Numbered from the stretch's first letter, positions 27,301-35,000 are shown. The stretch is 64,000 nucleotides of DNA from UBA1723 sp045642085 (GCA_045642085.1 JAZUIF010000043.1:11569-75568); one strand, 5' to 3'. The notes: generated by a model not told the origin, from the letters alone. Numbers and translations are program-made.

Positions 27301-28248
27301 ACCAGAGATCTCGATGTCACCACCATTTGGAACAGCCTTGAAATAGATATATCCACCTGATACTGTACAATCGATAACCTTGTTACCCTGCTTTACTGAA
27401 GCAGAAGAACCAGTTGCTGGTACACGTACTGACAATGGGTAATCCCAGTTACAAAGTTTATTGCTTGTCAATGAAGAATTCAATGTCAATGAATACTTTC
27501 CATCAGAAACCTTCTTGAAAGTAGCATTGTCACGCTCCTTAATATACATACAAGCATCTCTGAAAGTAGTTACCCAGTAATCTTTCTTGTTCTGATCCAA
27601 CCAAGAAAGAGCACCAGTAAATGCGTTCTGGTCTGTTGGAGAGTAGCTTCCATTTCCAGCGAATCCAGAGATACCGTGGATTAGGAACACTGCCCAACCG
27701 CCGTTAGCCTGAGAAATCTTACTTGTGATCTGATTTGAAGAGTTGATACCCTGGTTACCACAGATTGTACAATCCAACTGAGAGAAGTCACGTGGACTCT
27801 TACTGTTGTTCTGTCCACCACAGATACGTCCTCCGATGTAGTTCTGCAAAACTGCAGTAGATCCTGGATTAACACAGTTTGGATAAGCGATTGTCAAACA
27901 AGGCTGACCAATCTGCTGCTCAATTGTAGACTTAGATGGTCCAAGTTCATTTGCATTTGAGCTGTGAGATACAGTATGGCTACCGATCTCGTGTCCTTTT
28001 TTAGCAAGACCTGAATAATTACCCCAGTTATTACCCATCCAGTTTGTAACAACATAGAATGTAGCCTTGAAATTATACTTATCAAGTTGCTGAGCTGCCC
28101 AGTTGTGCGAGCTCCACTCATTGGCTCCGTCGTCAAATGTGAATGTCACAGCCGACTTACACCAATCTTCCCAAGTAGCGATCTCCTGTGCCTGCACAAG
28201 AGACATGGATGCCACCAATGCCGATGTTAAAAGTAATTTCTGTTTCAT
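24397..28248 (-). CDS. Four-module xylan enzyme CE4-GH11-CBM6-GH8 with T9SS signal
   Basis: Order along 1283 residues: signal peptide (1-20); CE4 polysaccharide deacetylase (30-235) with the TFDD motif (Asp39/Asp40) and metal-ligand HTVSH (His91, His95); beta domain and Gln/Gly/Thr linker (240-345); GH11 (346-576; nucleophile Glu461, acid/base Glu558); CBM6 (598-735); Gly/Glu/Asn linker; GH8 (about 765-1165) with DVRSEGMSYGMMI and a CAPDGEMYFTTAL helix; sorting domain (1205-1283, IVPNPASTYIEI). CE4 enzymes remove acetyl groups from xylan, GH11 cuts the backbone, and the GH8 resembles reducing-end xylose-releasing exo-oligoxylanases, so one chain could deacetylate, cleave and trim xylan. The GH11-CBM6 part is nearly identical to that of the neighbouring tri-GH11 protein. 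Confidence 0.9.
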   Translation of the reverse strand: MKQKLLLTSALVASMSLVQAQEIATWEDWCKSAVTFTFDDGANEWSSHNWAAQQLDKYNFKATFYVVTNWMGNNWGNYSGLAKKGHEIGSHTVSHSSNANELGPSKSTIEQQIGQPCLTIAYPNCVNPGSTAVLQNYIGGRICGGQNNSKSPRDFSQLDCTICGNQGINSSNQITSKISQANGGWAVFLIHGISGFAGNGSYSPTDQNAFTGALSWLDQNKKDYWVTTFRDACMYIKERDNATFKKVSDGKYSLTLNSSLTSNKLCNWDYPLSVRVPATGSSASVKQGNKVIDCTVSGGYIYFKAVPNGGDIEISGAGEGGSTQGGGNTQQGGNTQQGGNTTTSVNPCGTFSSLNGGTAATNGGGNHNISGTDYGYEMWTNSGQSASMKYGVKDGVFQFTANWNNPDDLLCRIGLYWGTGPKPSELKGDIHCDFNYDCSGTGGGYNYIGIYGWTKTPNEVEYYIVENTFFGSTAKQQGLYYGANKVGSYTIDGEGSYDLYVGTRNNAPSISGTSTFKQVFAVRSTPRKCGHISVSEHMRKWASSVTLGQLYDCKFLCEVGSGSGSFDMKYGKMWIGDATSGGSSTPSEPSEKEEPYKGAITIPGKLECENYDKGGEGFGYSDTDSKNEGEEYRNDGVDIVGANGGYAIGYTAEGEWLKYTINVEEAGEYNVGAYMANGSTDPEISIMIDGKKAASLTGTGSGDWDTYSLATGKITLSKGEHALKINFDNNYTNIDYLVFSKGAIEEGGSQGGDEGGNEGGNEGSSSTGALTFFDEDGAYFGPSCENGKMGTGAFYTGNYTSPFKTILGKSDADIQKKLDQLWDHYFVGSNKVYFEKNDGTAYILDTGNNDVRSEGMSYGMMICVQTGHKSEFDKLWGFAKKNMLHTSGQWQGYFKWQCNPDGSAQDANCAPDGEMYFTTALMLASHRWGQKSYMDDAQFCLKNFWKGGTGSLFNESQNVITFQPYNCSDFSDPSYDLPAFVDLFAMWSETNNSKWATAATATRNHLYKSCNSQSGLFSDYNNFDGSPKQVNYNNNAHKYMYDAMRCAMNYGMDYYLFGKDAARQTEMAKRIIDFFEKDGYKHARFNWDGSDPSESYTLGETGANAVACYALMNEPSYASKVKTNLNKAWSAGLATGQYRYYDGLVHYLAMLHLTGSFKIWKDAPATIKNESAEGEYNGIKYSKDTEIYDFKDCELIKVSIKGDPSNVENVDANVIEIVPNPASTYIEIVADEEIKSVELIDMIGNKVISTNASVINVEALQSGVYMAVISTENTQIIKKVMIK

Positions 28249-28499
28249 ATCTATTAGCGTTTTTATTCGTTAGTTATATATGTAAAACTTCATAAACGTG
28301 TTGTGTGTGCCATCGTTTACGTTTGCAATATTACACTAAAGTTAATCGTCGGAAAATGTGATTACAACTTTTTTTTGACGTTTTTTTCTCAAACGTGTTC
28401 GCTAACATACGATGACAGATTTTTCTATGTTGTTTGACGATTTTTTCACAGATTTTTGTCTAATCAGAAAAAAAATATTGTAATTTTTCAGTGTCAACA
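28249..28499. other. Divergent regulatory region between two cellulosome-like enzyme genes
   Basis: The 380-nt divergent gap (28249-28628) holds two copies of AAACGTGTT (28294-28302 and 28391-28399), each followed within about 20 nt by a CATCGTTT/CATACGAT motif. Poly-T tracts (28371-28387) and the promoter of the GH5 gene are also present. No convincing -7 box for the CE4 gene was found; TAATATTG at about 28326-28333 on the minus strand is one mismatch away. Confidence 0.4.
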
Positions 28500-28529
28500 T
28501 TGCAAAAACAAATTTTAGTATTACTTTTG
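28500..28529 (+). promoter_or_regulatory. Promoter of the GH5-T9SS gene
   Basis: TTG at 28500-28502 and TACTTTTG at 28522-28529, 19 nt apart. The leader would be about 95 nt. Confidence 0.7.
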
Positions 28530-28541
28530 CAGTGTCGATTT

Positions 28542-28578
28542 GTCGAAACAATATGGCAATTCGTCGATAAAATAAGGC
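28542..28578 (+). repeat. Direct repeat with 21-bp period in GH5 leader
   Basis: GTCGAAACAATATGGC (28542-28557) is repeated as GTCGATAAAATAAGGC (28563-28578), with 3 mismatches in 16 nt and a 21-bp period (two helical turns). It sits just downstream of the -7 box, a good place for a repressor or for RNA-level control. Confidence 0.5.
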
Positions 28579-28628
28579 TAACGACAAAAACAAACAACTA
28601 TTAACAACTTTACAAAATTTGTAGGCTT

Positions 28629-30062
28629 ATGAGAAATTTCTTTACTACGCTAAAAAAAGCAACATCACTGATGGCTGCAGTAGCTATTTCATCTATGGCT
28701 AACAGTGCGTTTGCCGAAAAACTTTCTGGCAATACAGCAACTGAAATTGCTGCTATGATGAAAACAGGATGGAATCTTGGCAACTCATTCGATGCAACAG
28801 GTGGCGGCAACTCTTTAGCTGCAGAAACTTCTTGGGGTAATCCAAAGACAACTCAAGAAATGATCACTTTCTTGAAGAATGGAGGTTTCAACACAATTCG
28901 TATTCCCGTTTCTTGGGGTAACCACTCAGATTTTGATAGAGATCCAGAAGACTTCACAATCAATGAAGCTTGGATGAATCGAGTAAAAGAGGTTGTTGAT
29001 TACTGCTACAATGAAGAAATGTTTGTAATCATCAACATCCACCACGACAACAACCAGGGAAACATCTGGTATATGCCGGAGGAAGATGAAGATAATGAAC
29101 TATTCATCAGAGGTGTTTGGCGTGAAATCGCTAAAGCTTTCGCTGATTACGATCAGCATTTGGTATTCGAGATTATGAATGAGCCTCGTTTGGTTGGAAA
29201 ACAAAACGAATGGTGGTTTGACATGAACAGACCAACTCCTGCTATCTCAGAAGCTCTTGAAATGATCAACAAATTCAATCAGATTGGTGTTGACGAGATT
29301 CGTGGTAATGGTTCAGAAGGAAACAAAGACCGTATAATAATGTGTCCTGGATACGCAGCTTGCTATGAAGGATGTATGTCTCCTGACTTCCAGTTGCCAA
29401 CAGATGAGACTCCTAACCGTCTTGCAGTTTCACTTCACGCTTATCGTCCTTACGATCTATGCCTAGGTAATGTATCATATTGGAAGGCAAGCTACGCTAA
29501 GGAGATTAAAGATTATTTCAAACCTGTTTATGAGAAATTCGTCGAGGGAATGAATGTTCCAGTAATCATAGGTGAGGAGTCTTGCTCTGCTAGATTCGAC
29601 GCCACAGGTTATATGAACCGTGAAGATCGTCTTAAATGGGTTGAAGCTTACTATTCAGTGACAAAAGAATATGGAATGCCTGCTATTTTGTGGGACAACA
29701 ACGTATTCAAGAAAAATGGTGGTGAGGCACATGGTCATTTGGATCGTAAAAACCTTAAATGGTACGATTGGCATTTCATCCAGAAGATTATGGATGTCCT
29801 TGAAATCGAAGATGTAAACAATATCTCTATTGACAATACATTGGCAGTCGGTCCTAATCCGGCTTCTGACAAAATCGCAGTCTCATCAGAAAATGAGCTA
29901 CAAGATATCTCTATCTACTCAATGAGTGGTTCTAGAGTAATGTATAAAGAGATCTCTGGAAACAACGCTGAAATCAATGTCGGTGTACTAAACAGAGGTA
30001 TTTACAACGCTGTCGTTAAGACAGATGAAGGTTTGAACGTAATAAAGTTAATTTTGAAATAG
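28629..30062 (+). CDS. GH5 endoglucanase with T9SS signal
   Basis: A 477-residue secreted enzyme: signal peptide (1-29, NSAFA), GH5 barrel (about 33-395) and sorting domain (about 405-477, VGPNPASDKIAV). Acid/base Glu185 lies in FEIMNEPR and nucleophile Glu316 in PVIIGEES; TGWNLGNSFD, IRIPVSW and INIHHDN are typical of cellulase-type GH5 (the sequence resembles subfamily 4). Subfamily 4 enzymes attack beta-1,4-glucan, xyloglucan or mixed-linkage glucan. It is transcribed away from the CE4-GH11-GH8 gene and probably serves as the glucanase counterpart of the xylanases. Confidence 0.9.
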   Translation: MRNFFTTLKKATSLMAAVAISSMANSAFAEKLSGNTATEIAAMMKTGWNLGNSFDATGGGNSLAAETSWGNPKTTQEMITFLKNGGFNTIRIPVSWGNHSDFDRDPEDFTINEAWMNRVKEVVDYCYNEEMFVIINIHHDNNQGNIWYMPEEDEDNELFIRGVWREIAKAFADYDQHLVFEIMNEPRLVGKQNEWWFDMNRPTPAISEALEMINKFNQIGVDEIRGNGSEGNKDRIIMCPGYAACYEGCMSPDFQLPTDETPNRLAVSLHAYRPYDLCLGNVSYWKASYAKEIKDYFKPVYEKFVEGMNVPVIIGEESCSARFDATGYMNREDRLKWVEAYYSVTKEYGMPAILWDNNVFKKNGGEAHGHLDRKNLKWYDWHFIQKIMDVLEIEDVNNISIDNTLAVGPNPASDKIAVSSENELQDISIYSMSGSRVMYKEISGNNAEINVGVLNRGIYNAVVKTDEGLNVIKLILK

Positions 30063-30124
30063 TAGTAAGGTTTTTCATGATAATGGGCTTGGTTTCGGGA
30101 GAAGCTGAGCTCATTGCTTTTTTA

Positions 30125-30152
30125 AACGATTAAGGATTAACGATTAAGGATT
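30125..30152 (+). repeat. Heptamer array AACGATT/AAGGATT
   Basis: Four alternating 7-nt units lie 62 nt after the GH5 stop codon and directly before the terminator hairpin. Confidence 0.65.
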
Positions 30153-30156
30153 AAAA

Positions 30157-30192
30157 AGACGCGGAATATATATACTTCCACGTCTCATTTTT
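30157..30192. terminator. Bidirectional terminator between convergent genes
   Basis: AGACG-C-GGAA pairs with TTCC-A-CGTCT around TATATATAC, followed by CATTTTT on the plus strand and by a T run (from AAAAA at 30153-30157) on the minus strand. It serves the GH5 gene and the convergent DjlA-like gene. Confidence 0.8.
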
Positions 30193-30227
30193 CCTCCTAA
30201 TTACGAACTACGAATTACAAATTATTA
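30193..30227 (-). repeat. Heptamer array starting at the DjlA-like stop codon
   Basis: On the minus strand five 7-nt units (TAATAAT, TTGTAAT, TCGTAAT and variants) start with the native TAA stop codon at 30225-30227. Confidence 0.7.
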
Positions 30228-31376
30228 AATATTTCTATTAGCTTTGATAAGCTCAAATGCCTTATTAATTTCCTGGCATCGTTTAGTAGCCGACGCTACA
30301 GCTCCTTCTCCCATGCCGGCCACTAAATCAGGATGGTTGATTCGCATAAGGTTGCGCCACGTTGCCTTAAGTTCAGAATCAGTAGCGTCTTCTGTAATTC
30401 CAAGAGCATCGTAAGCCTTTCTTAGCTCAGGAGACAAAGTAGTTTCTTCACTAGCACTTTCACTGCCTTTATGCTCCTGTTTGCTCTCATTTTTATCTTC
30501 TTTTCCAAGATGCTTCTTCTGGAATGAAACAAAAACATCAGTATCGATATTCAAACGATTGGCTACTTTTTTCAGAAAATTGAGTTCAGATATCGAACAT
30601 GTACCGTCGGCAAATACCACGTCGAACAAACTATCCATAATGATATTTAGAAACGCCGGATGCACCGTCGACTTCAAATCTGTACAAATCTTTTTAATCT
30701 CCTTATCTGAATACTCCAGACACAAAAGATTCTTAACAAACATGACCGATTCTTTGAAATTCTCTTTATCGTACTTCGATATGAACTCCTTGATCGCATC
30801 TAGCTCACAAACCAGTTTTGACTTGTCCACCAAAACAGCATGAGCCATAAGAGACAGAGCCAAACTTATGGAATCAGGATTAGAACTATCTACCCATGAT
30901 TGCTCGATTTTTTCTTTATTGATTTTTTCATATTTTTTTATCAACTCAGAAAACATATTTTCACCTCCCTCGACGGGTGAAACCAGATCAAGAATGAACT
31001 TATTATATGATTCTTCATACCAACCACTTGAATAAGCCATTTCAATTACCGTTTCTGTCAAAGAACTTAGTTCCTCAAATGAAATTTGTTGACGAAGTTG
31101 ACTAAACAAAGCTTCTTTATCACCTAACGGATTCTCCAAAAAACGTTCAAAATCTTTAATTTTGCTTTTAGAGCTATCTAAATATGTCTTTTCTATAAAA
31201 TTCTTTGCGATAGATATCTTTTCTTCTTTTGCCTCACTTTCAAGATTTACAGCTTCCGCAAGAAATTTAACACAATTGACCTCGACAGCCTTTCTTTTAC
31301 GACCAGGAACCACAATCATCCTAAAATAAAAAGCACCTAGCAAAAGCACAAGAATGGCCAAACATATATTTCCCAT
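30225..31376 (-). CDS. DjlA-like membrane protein: TerB-like region plus J domain
   Basis: The 383-residue protein has one N-terminal transmembrane segment (4-22), a long acidic helical region (45-295) whose second half (about 225-290) has a TerB-like acidic motif (FDVVFADGTCSISELNFLKKVANRLNID), a Lys/Glu/Ser linker, and a C-terminal J domain (about 312-380) with KAYDALGI and the HPD motif in RINHPDLVAG. DjlA-type proteins are membrane J proteins that recruit DnaK. It lies 24 nt after ribD on the same strand and may share its transcript. It parallels the genes at 1.8 and 56.0 kb, the latter also with TerB. Confidence 0.8.
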   Translation of the reverse strand: MGNICLAILVLLLGAFYFRMIVVPGRKRKAVEVNCVKFLAEAVNLESEAKEEKISIAKNFIEKTYLDSSKSKIKDFERFLENPLGDKEALFSQLRQQISFEELSSLTETVIEMAYSSGWYEESYNKFILDLVSPVEGGENMFSELIKKYEKINKEKIEQSWVDSSNPDSISLALSLMAHAVLVDKSKLVCELDAIKEFISKYDKENFKESVMFVKNLLCLEYSDKEIKKICTDLKSTVHPAFLNIIMDSLFDVVFADGTCSISELNFLKKVANRLNIDTDVFVSFQKKHLGKEDKNESKQEHKGSESASEETTLSPELRKAYDALGITEDATDSELKATWRNLMRINHPDLVAGMGEGAVASATKRCQEINKAFELIKANRNI

Positions 31377-31400
31377 AAGTATAAACTCCAGATATCGTTA

Positions 31401-32450
31401 TTACTTATTGACAATTAGTGATATAACATTTCCATCTATATCCTCAATTTTTTCTGCCGACACATTTAATTTTGGAGACATGATTCCATCACCTATTTTC
31501 AAACGTGGGTTCTTCTCTACCCTCGCCTCGTCCCATAATCCAGCGTCGATGAATGATTGCAACGTCTTTGCTCCACCCTCCACAATAAGCGATTGAATGT
31601 TATTTTCATAAAGACATTGCATTAAAGCATCCAATTTGACCCCCTTTTCATCAAATGGCAATGTAGCGACTTTTACATTCGATGGATAATTGCCATCATC
31701 AGGTTTCTCACTGATGATGATTGTCGGAGCATCTAATGAAAAGCATTTATTGCCGACAGGAACGACTAAATTCCTATCAAGCACCACTCTTGTTGGATTT
31801 TTACCAGCCCAATGACGTACAGTAAGGCTCGGATTATCATTCAAGGCTGTCTGTGTGCCGACAAGAATGCCAGCCTCCTCAGCTCGCATCTTATGGACAT
31901 ATCTAATCGATTCAGGCGTAGAGATTGCGATCGGAGCACCGTTTTTACTGGCGATAAATCCGTCTGCGCTCTCTGCCCATTTCAATATGATATAAGGTCG
32001 ACGCTTGGAGTGGAAAGTGAAGAATCTACGGTTGAGATGCCAACCTTCGACGGCCAAGACTCCCGTCTGCACCTCTATTCCAGCATCTTGCAACATCTGG
32101 ATTCCCCTACCGTCGACTTTAGGAAAAGGATCCACATTGCAAATCACCACCTTTGGTATATGATGCTTGATGATCAATTCAGCACAAGGCGGAGTCTTTC
32201 CCCAATGAGCACACGGTTCAAGGCTCACATACATTGTACTGCGAGTAAGTTTCGACTTGTCGGCAACTGATGCCACAGCATTGACTTCCGCATGAGGTCC
32301 ACCACACTTACGATGATAACCTTCACCAATAATCTCACCGTCGCACACAATCACAGCACCAACCATCGGATTGGGAGCAGCGTGACCGATTCCACACTCC
32401 GCAAGCTGGAAGCATCGCTTCATATATATTTCGTCCTGAGTCATAATCAT
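31401..32450 (-). CDS. ribD: Riboflavin biosynthesis bifunctional deaminase/reductase RibD
   Basis: The 349-residue enzyme has an N-terminal deaminase with zinc motifs HAEVNAV and PCAHWGKTPPC, preceded by PNPMVGAVIV, and a C-terminal reductase (about 150-349) with RPYIILKWAESADGFI, NPSLTVRHW and IVEGGAKTLQSFI. It catalyses two successive steps of riboflavin synthesis (deamination, then ribose side-chain reduction). Other rib genes are not nearby. Two ATGs (32450 and 32444) are possible starts. Confidence 0.95.
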   Translation of the reverse strand: MIMTQDEIYMKRCFQLAECGIGHAAPNPMVGAVIVCDGEIIGEGYHRKCGGPHAEVNAVASVADKSKLTRSTMYVSLEPCAHWGKTPPCAELIIKHHIPKVVICNVDPFPKVDGRGIQMLQDAGIEVQTGVLAVEGWHLNRRFFTFHSKRRPYIILKWAESADGFIASKNGAPIAISTPESIRYVHKMRAEEAGILVGTQTALNDNPSLTVRHWAGKNPTRVVLDRNLVVPVGNKCFSLDAPTIIISEKPDDGNYPSNVKVATLPFDEKGVKLDALMQCLYENNIQSLIVEGGAKTLQSFIDAGLWDEARVEKNPRLKIGDGIMSPKLNVSAEKIEDIDGNVISLIVNK

Positions 32451-32473
32451 CTAAAAATTAAGCAATGACGTAG

Positions 32474-32494
32474 GGACAGGTTTCAAACCTGTCC
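32474..32494. repeat. Palindromic repeat, GGACAGGTTTCAAACCTGTCC
   Basis: A perfect inverted repeat around a central C, with compensatory changes (G-C to A-T) relative to the copies at 12607 and 54105. This shows that pairing is conserved. It lies between the LOG-family stop and ribD. Confidence 0.85.
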
Positions 32495-32508
32495 GAATAT
32501 ATCAAATT

Positions 32509-33042
32509 TTATTTTTCAAAAATATTAGCCATTTCATCGAGGTTGTTGACAACTGCAAAGAAATCCACGCCAACATTCATGAAACCCTCTTCTGTGGCCT
32601 TTTTGAACATATTTATCAGGCTATCATAATAACCATAGCTATTATAAATCACCACCTTTCCATCAAACAATCCAAGTTGACGCCATGTGATAGCCTCAAG
32701 CACCTCCTCAAACGTACCGTTGCTGCCAGGCAAAGCGATTGCGACGTCGGCAAGATCAAGCATCGTCTTCTTGCGTATATGCATATCCTCCACCACGATA
32801 TGATCGACTTTATCGTAAGCCCAGCCACGATCCACCATAAACTGTGGAATCACACCCTTGATAGTGCCACCTTCACTAAGCACACCGTCGGCAAGAGCCC
32901 CCATCACACCAACTGCACCACCGCCATAATAAACAGTGATTCCAAGTTTGGCCAAAGCCACACCAAGACGGAATGCCTCGTCGGAATATTTAGCTGAAGA
33001 ATTGGAGTTTGAACCTCCATATACGCAAACGCTTTTAATCAT
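32509..33042 (-). CDS. LOG-family (TIGR00730) phosphoribohydrolase-like protein
   Basis: The 177-residue Rossmann-like protein has VCVYGGSNSNS near the N-terminus, YYGGGAVGVMGALADG, the family motif LPGSNGTFEEV (usually PGGxGTxxE, here with Ser for the first Gly) and a WRQLGLFDGKVVIYN strand. LOG proteins cleave cytokinin-type or other nucleoside 5'-monophosphates to free base and ribose 5-phosphate, and are often annotated as lysine decarboxylase by mistake. It is a single gene with its own -7 box. Confidence 0.9.
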   Translation of the reverse strand: MIKSVCVYGGSNSNSSAKYSDEAFRLGVALAKLGITVYYGGGAVGVMGALADGVLSEGGTIKGVIPQFMVDRGWAYDKVDHIVVEDMHIRKKTMLDLADVAIALPGSNGTFEEVLEAITWRQLGLFDGKVVIYNSYGYYDSLINMFKKATEEGFMNVGVDFFAVVNNLDEMANIFEK

Positions 33043-33066
33043 AGAATTAAATTATGAATATAAAGA

Positions 33067-33074
33067 CAAAGATA
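33067..33074 (-). promoter_or_regulatory. -7 box of the LOG-family gene
   Basis: TATCTTTG on the minus strand, 24 nt before the ATG. Confidence 0.55.
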
Positions 33075-33078
33075 CACA

Positions 33079-33113
33079 TTAATTCATAATTCATAATGCG
33101 TAATTCGTAATTG
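33079..33113. repeat. Heptamer array ATAATTC/GTAATTC
   Basis: Five 7-nt units, nearly the same as those after the aminotransferase and prfC stop codons. Here they abut no stop codon; they stand between the LOG-family promoter and the 120-bp tandem repeats. Confidence 0.7.
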
Positions 33114-33181
33114 TCGTTACATACCGACATCTTGGGAAATCCATATTTCCGATACCATCGCAACAATCATTTCCCGAAACC

Positions 33182-33510
33182 ATTCCCCAACCGTGGTAAC
33201 GGTTGGTTTAATCAACAGCCTAGATTGATTAAAACGAAGCGATAATCTATCCTAGGGTTTCGTATTCACCCAAAAATCACAACAAACATTTTCCATCGCC
33301 ATTCCCCAACCGTGGCAACGGTTGGTTTAATCAACAGTCTAGGGTTGATTAGAGCGAAGCGATAATCTACCCTATGGTTTCGTATTCACCCAAAAATCAC
33401 AACAAACATTTTCCATCGCCATTCCCCAACCGTGGCAACGGTTGGTTTAATCAACAGCCTAGATTGATTAAAGCGAAGCGATAATCTACCCTAGGGTTTC
33501 ATATTCACCC
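33182..33510. repeat. Tandem 120-bp repeat, 2.7 copies, with internal palindromes
   Basis: Copies start at 33182, 33301 and 33421; the third is cut at about 33510. Each holds CAACCGTGGCAACGGTTG and, after it, a second hairpin (TTAATCAA/TTGATTAA around 7-10 nt), then a conserved GCGAAGCGATAATCT block. No open reading frame spans the array. The rest of the 630-nt gap (33511-33612) shows nothing else. Confidence 0.9.
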
Positions 33511-33611
33511 CAAAAAACATTTCATGAATCAATTCGTGAAAATTTATATCAATTCATATTTTATTCCCTCGTAATTTTACGATTCATTTTCGCAAATTTT
33601 AAGTTCATTAA

Positions 33612-33648
33612 ACAAAAAAGGCAAACAGAGCGAACTCCGTTTGCCTTT
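33612..33648 (-). terminator. glyA terminator
   Basis: AAAGGCAAAC (33617-33626) pairs with GTTTGCCTTT (33639-33648). On the minus strand it is followed by TTTGTTT. Confidence 0.88.
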
Positions 33649-33672
33649 ATATAGAATTTGTTTCTTTTCAGA

Positions 33673-34953
33673 TTACCAAGCGAACAAAGGATACTTAGCC
33701 ATGATGCTATTTACCTTCTCACGAACAGCCTTGATATTAGCGTCGCTCTCTGGGTTAGAAAGAACTGTATCAATCATCTCAACGATCTCAACCATCAAAT
33801 CCTCCTTAGCACCACGTGTTGTGATAGCTGGAGTACCGAAACGTAGACCTGATGTCTGGAATGCTGAACGAGTGTCGAATGGCACCATGTTCATGTTTGT
33901 TGTGATGTCAGCAGCAACTAGAGCAGTCTCTGCCATCTTACCAGTCAATTCAGGGAACTTAGGACGAAGGTCGATCAACATTGAGTGGTTGTCTGTACCA
34001 CCAGAAACAACTGCGTAACCCTTGTCAACGAATGCCTGAGCCATAACAGCTGCATTCTTCTTAACCTGAGTCTGGTATTCCTTAAACTCTGGCTGTAGAG
34101 CCTCGCCGAATGCAACAGCCTTAGCAGCGATAACGTGCTCTAGCGGACCACCCTGCATACCTGGGAACACAGCTGAATTCAAGATTGAAGACATCTTACG
34201 GATAACACCCTTCTTTGTAACCTTACCCCAAGGATTATCGAAATCCTTACCAAGTAGGATGATACCACCACGAGGTCCACGAAGTGTCTTGTGTGTAGTA
34301 GATGTCACGATATGTGCATATTTCAATGGGTTGTCTAGCAAACCTGCAGCGATAAGACCTGCTGGGTGAGCCATATCAATCATAAGAAGTGCGCCAACCT
34401 CATCAGCGATCTTACGCATACGTGCGTAATCCCACTCACGTGAGTAAGCTGAACCACCACCGATGATCAACTTAGGACGCTCTGCCTTTGCGATCTTCTC
34501 CATCTCATCGTAGTCTACACGACCAGTCTCCTTGTTCAAGTAGTAAGGAACTGGCTTGTAGATCAAACCAGATGTGTTTACCAATGAACCGTGTGAAAGG
34601 TGACCACCGTGAGCCAAATCCAAGCCCATGAACTTGTCGCCAGGATTTAGAACAGCAAGAAGAACTGCACCATTAGCCTGAGCACCAGAGTGAGGCTGTA
34701 CGTTAGCGTACTCAGCTCCGTAAAGCTTGCAAAGACGCTCGATTGCCAAGCCTTCGCTCATATCGACTACCTCGCAACCACCGTAGTGACGGTGTCCGAT
34801 GTAACCCTCGGCATATTTGTTTGTTAGATAACTTCCCATAGCCTGCATCACCTGATCACTAACGAAGTTCTCAGAAGCGATTAGCTCAATTCCCTTAAGC
34901 TGACGCTGATGCTCTTTCTCGATGATATCGAAAATTTCAGTATCTCTTACCAT
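33673..34953 (-). CDS. glyA: Serine hydroxymethyltransferase
   Basis: The 426-residue PLP enzyme has ELIASENFVSD near the N-terminus, YAEGYIGHRHYGGCEVVD, VQPHSGAQANGAVL, the Asp/His cofactor site in MIDMAHPAGLIAAG, the Schiff-base lysine in VTSTTHKTLRGPRGG, and SGLRFGTPAITTRG. It interconverts serine and glycine with tetrahydrofolate, supplying one-carbon units. It is monocistronic with its own -7 box and terminator. Confidence 0.97.
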   Translation of the reverse strand: MVRDTEIFDIIEKEHQRQLKGIELIASENFVSDQVMQAMGSYLTNKYAEGYIGHRHYGGCEVVDMSEGLAIERLCKLYGAEYANVQPHSGAQANGAVLLAVLNPGDKFMGLDLAHGGHLSHGSLVNTSGLIYKPVPYYLNKETGRVDYDEMEKIAKAERPKLIIGGGSAYSREWDYARMRKIADEVGALLMIDMAHPAGLIAAGLLDNPLKYAHIVTSTTHKTLRGPRGGIILLGKDFDNPWGKVTKKGVIRKMSSILNSAVFPGMQGGPLEHVIAAKAVAFGEALQPEFKEYQTQVKKNAAVMAQAFVDKGYAVVSGGTDNHSMLIDLRPKFPELTGKMAETALVAADITTNMNMVPFDTRSAFQTSGLRFGTPAITTRGAKEDLMVEIVEMIDTVLSNPESDANIKAVREKVNSIMAKYPLFAW

Positions 34954-34983
34954 AACTTATGATGATATTGTAATAATTTTTTG

Positions 34984-34991
34984 CAAAGATA
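34984..34991 (-). promoter_or_regulatory. -7 box of glyA
   Basis: TATCTTTG on the minus strand, 30 nt before the ATG, with no -33 element recognised. Confidence 0.6.
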
Positions 34992-35000
34992 AAAAAAATT

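Noticed and set aside
30481..30843. Antisense 120-residue frame in the DjlA-like gene
   Set aside because: There is no domain and it lies opposite a gene with a clear J domain.
32509..33042. Lysine decarboxylase
   Set aside because: The PGSNGTxEE motif is that of LOG phosphoribohydrolases; the decarboxylase label for this family is a known misannotation.
33182..33510. CRISPR array
   Set aside because: The 120-bp units are contiguous and almost identical, with no unique spacers and no cas genes near.
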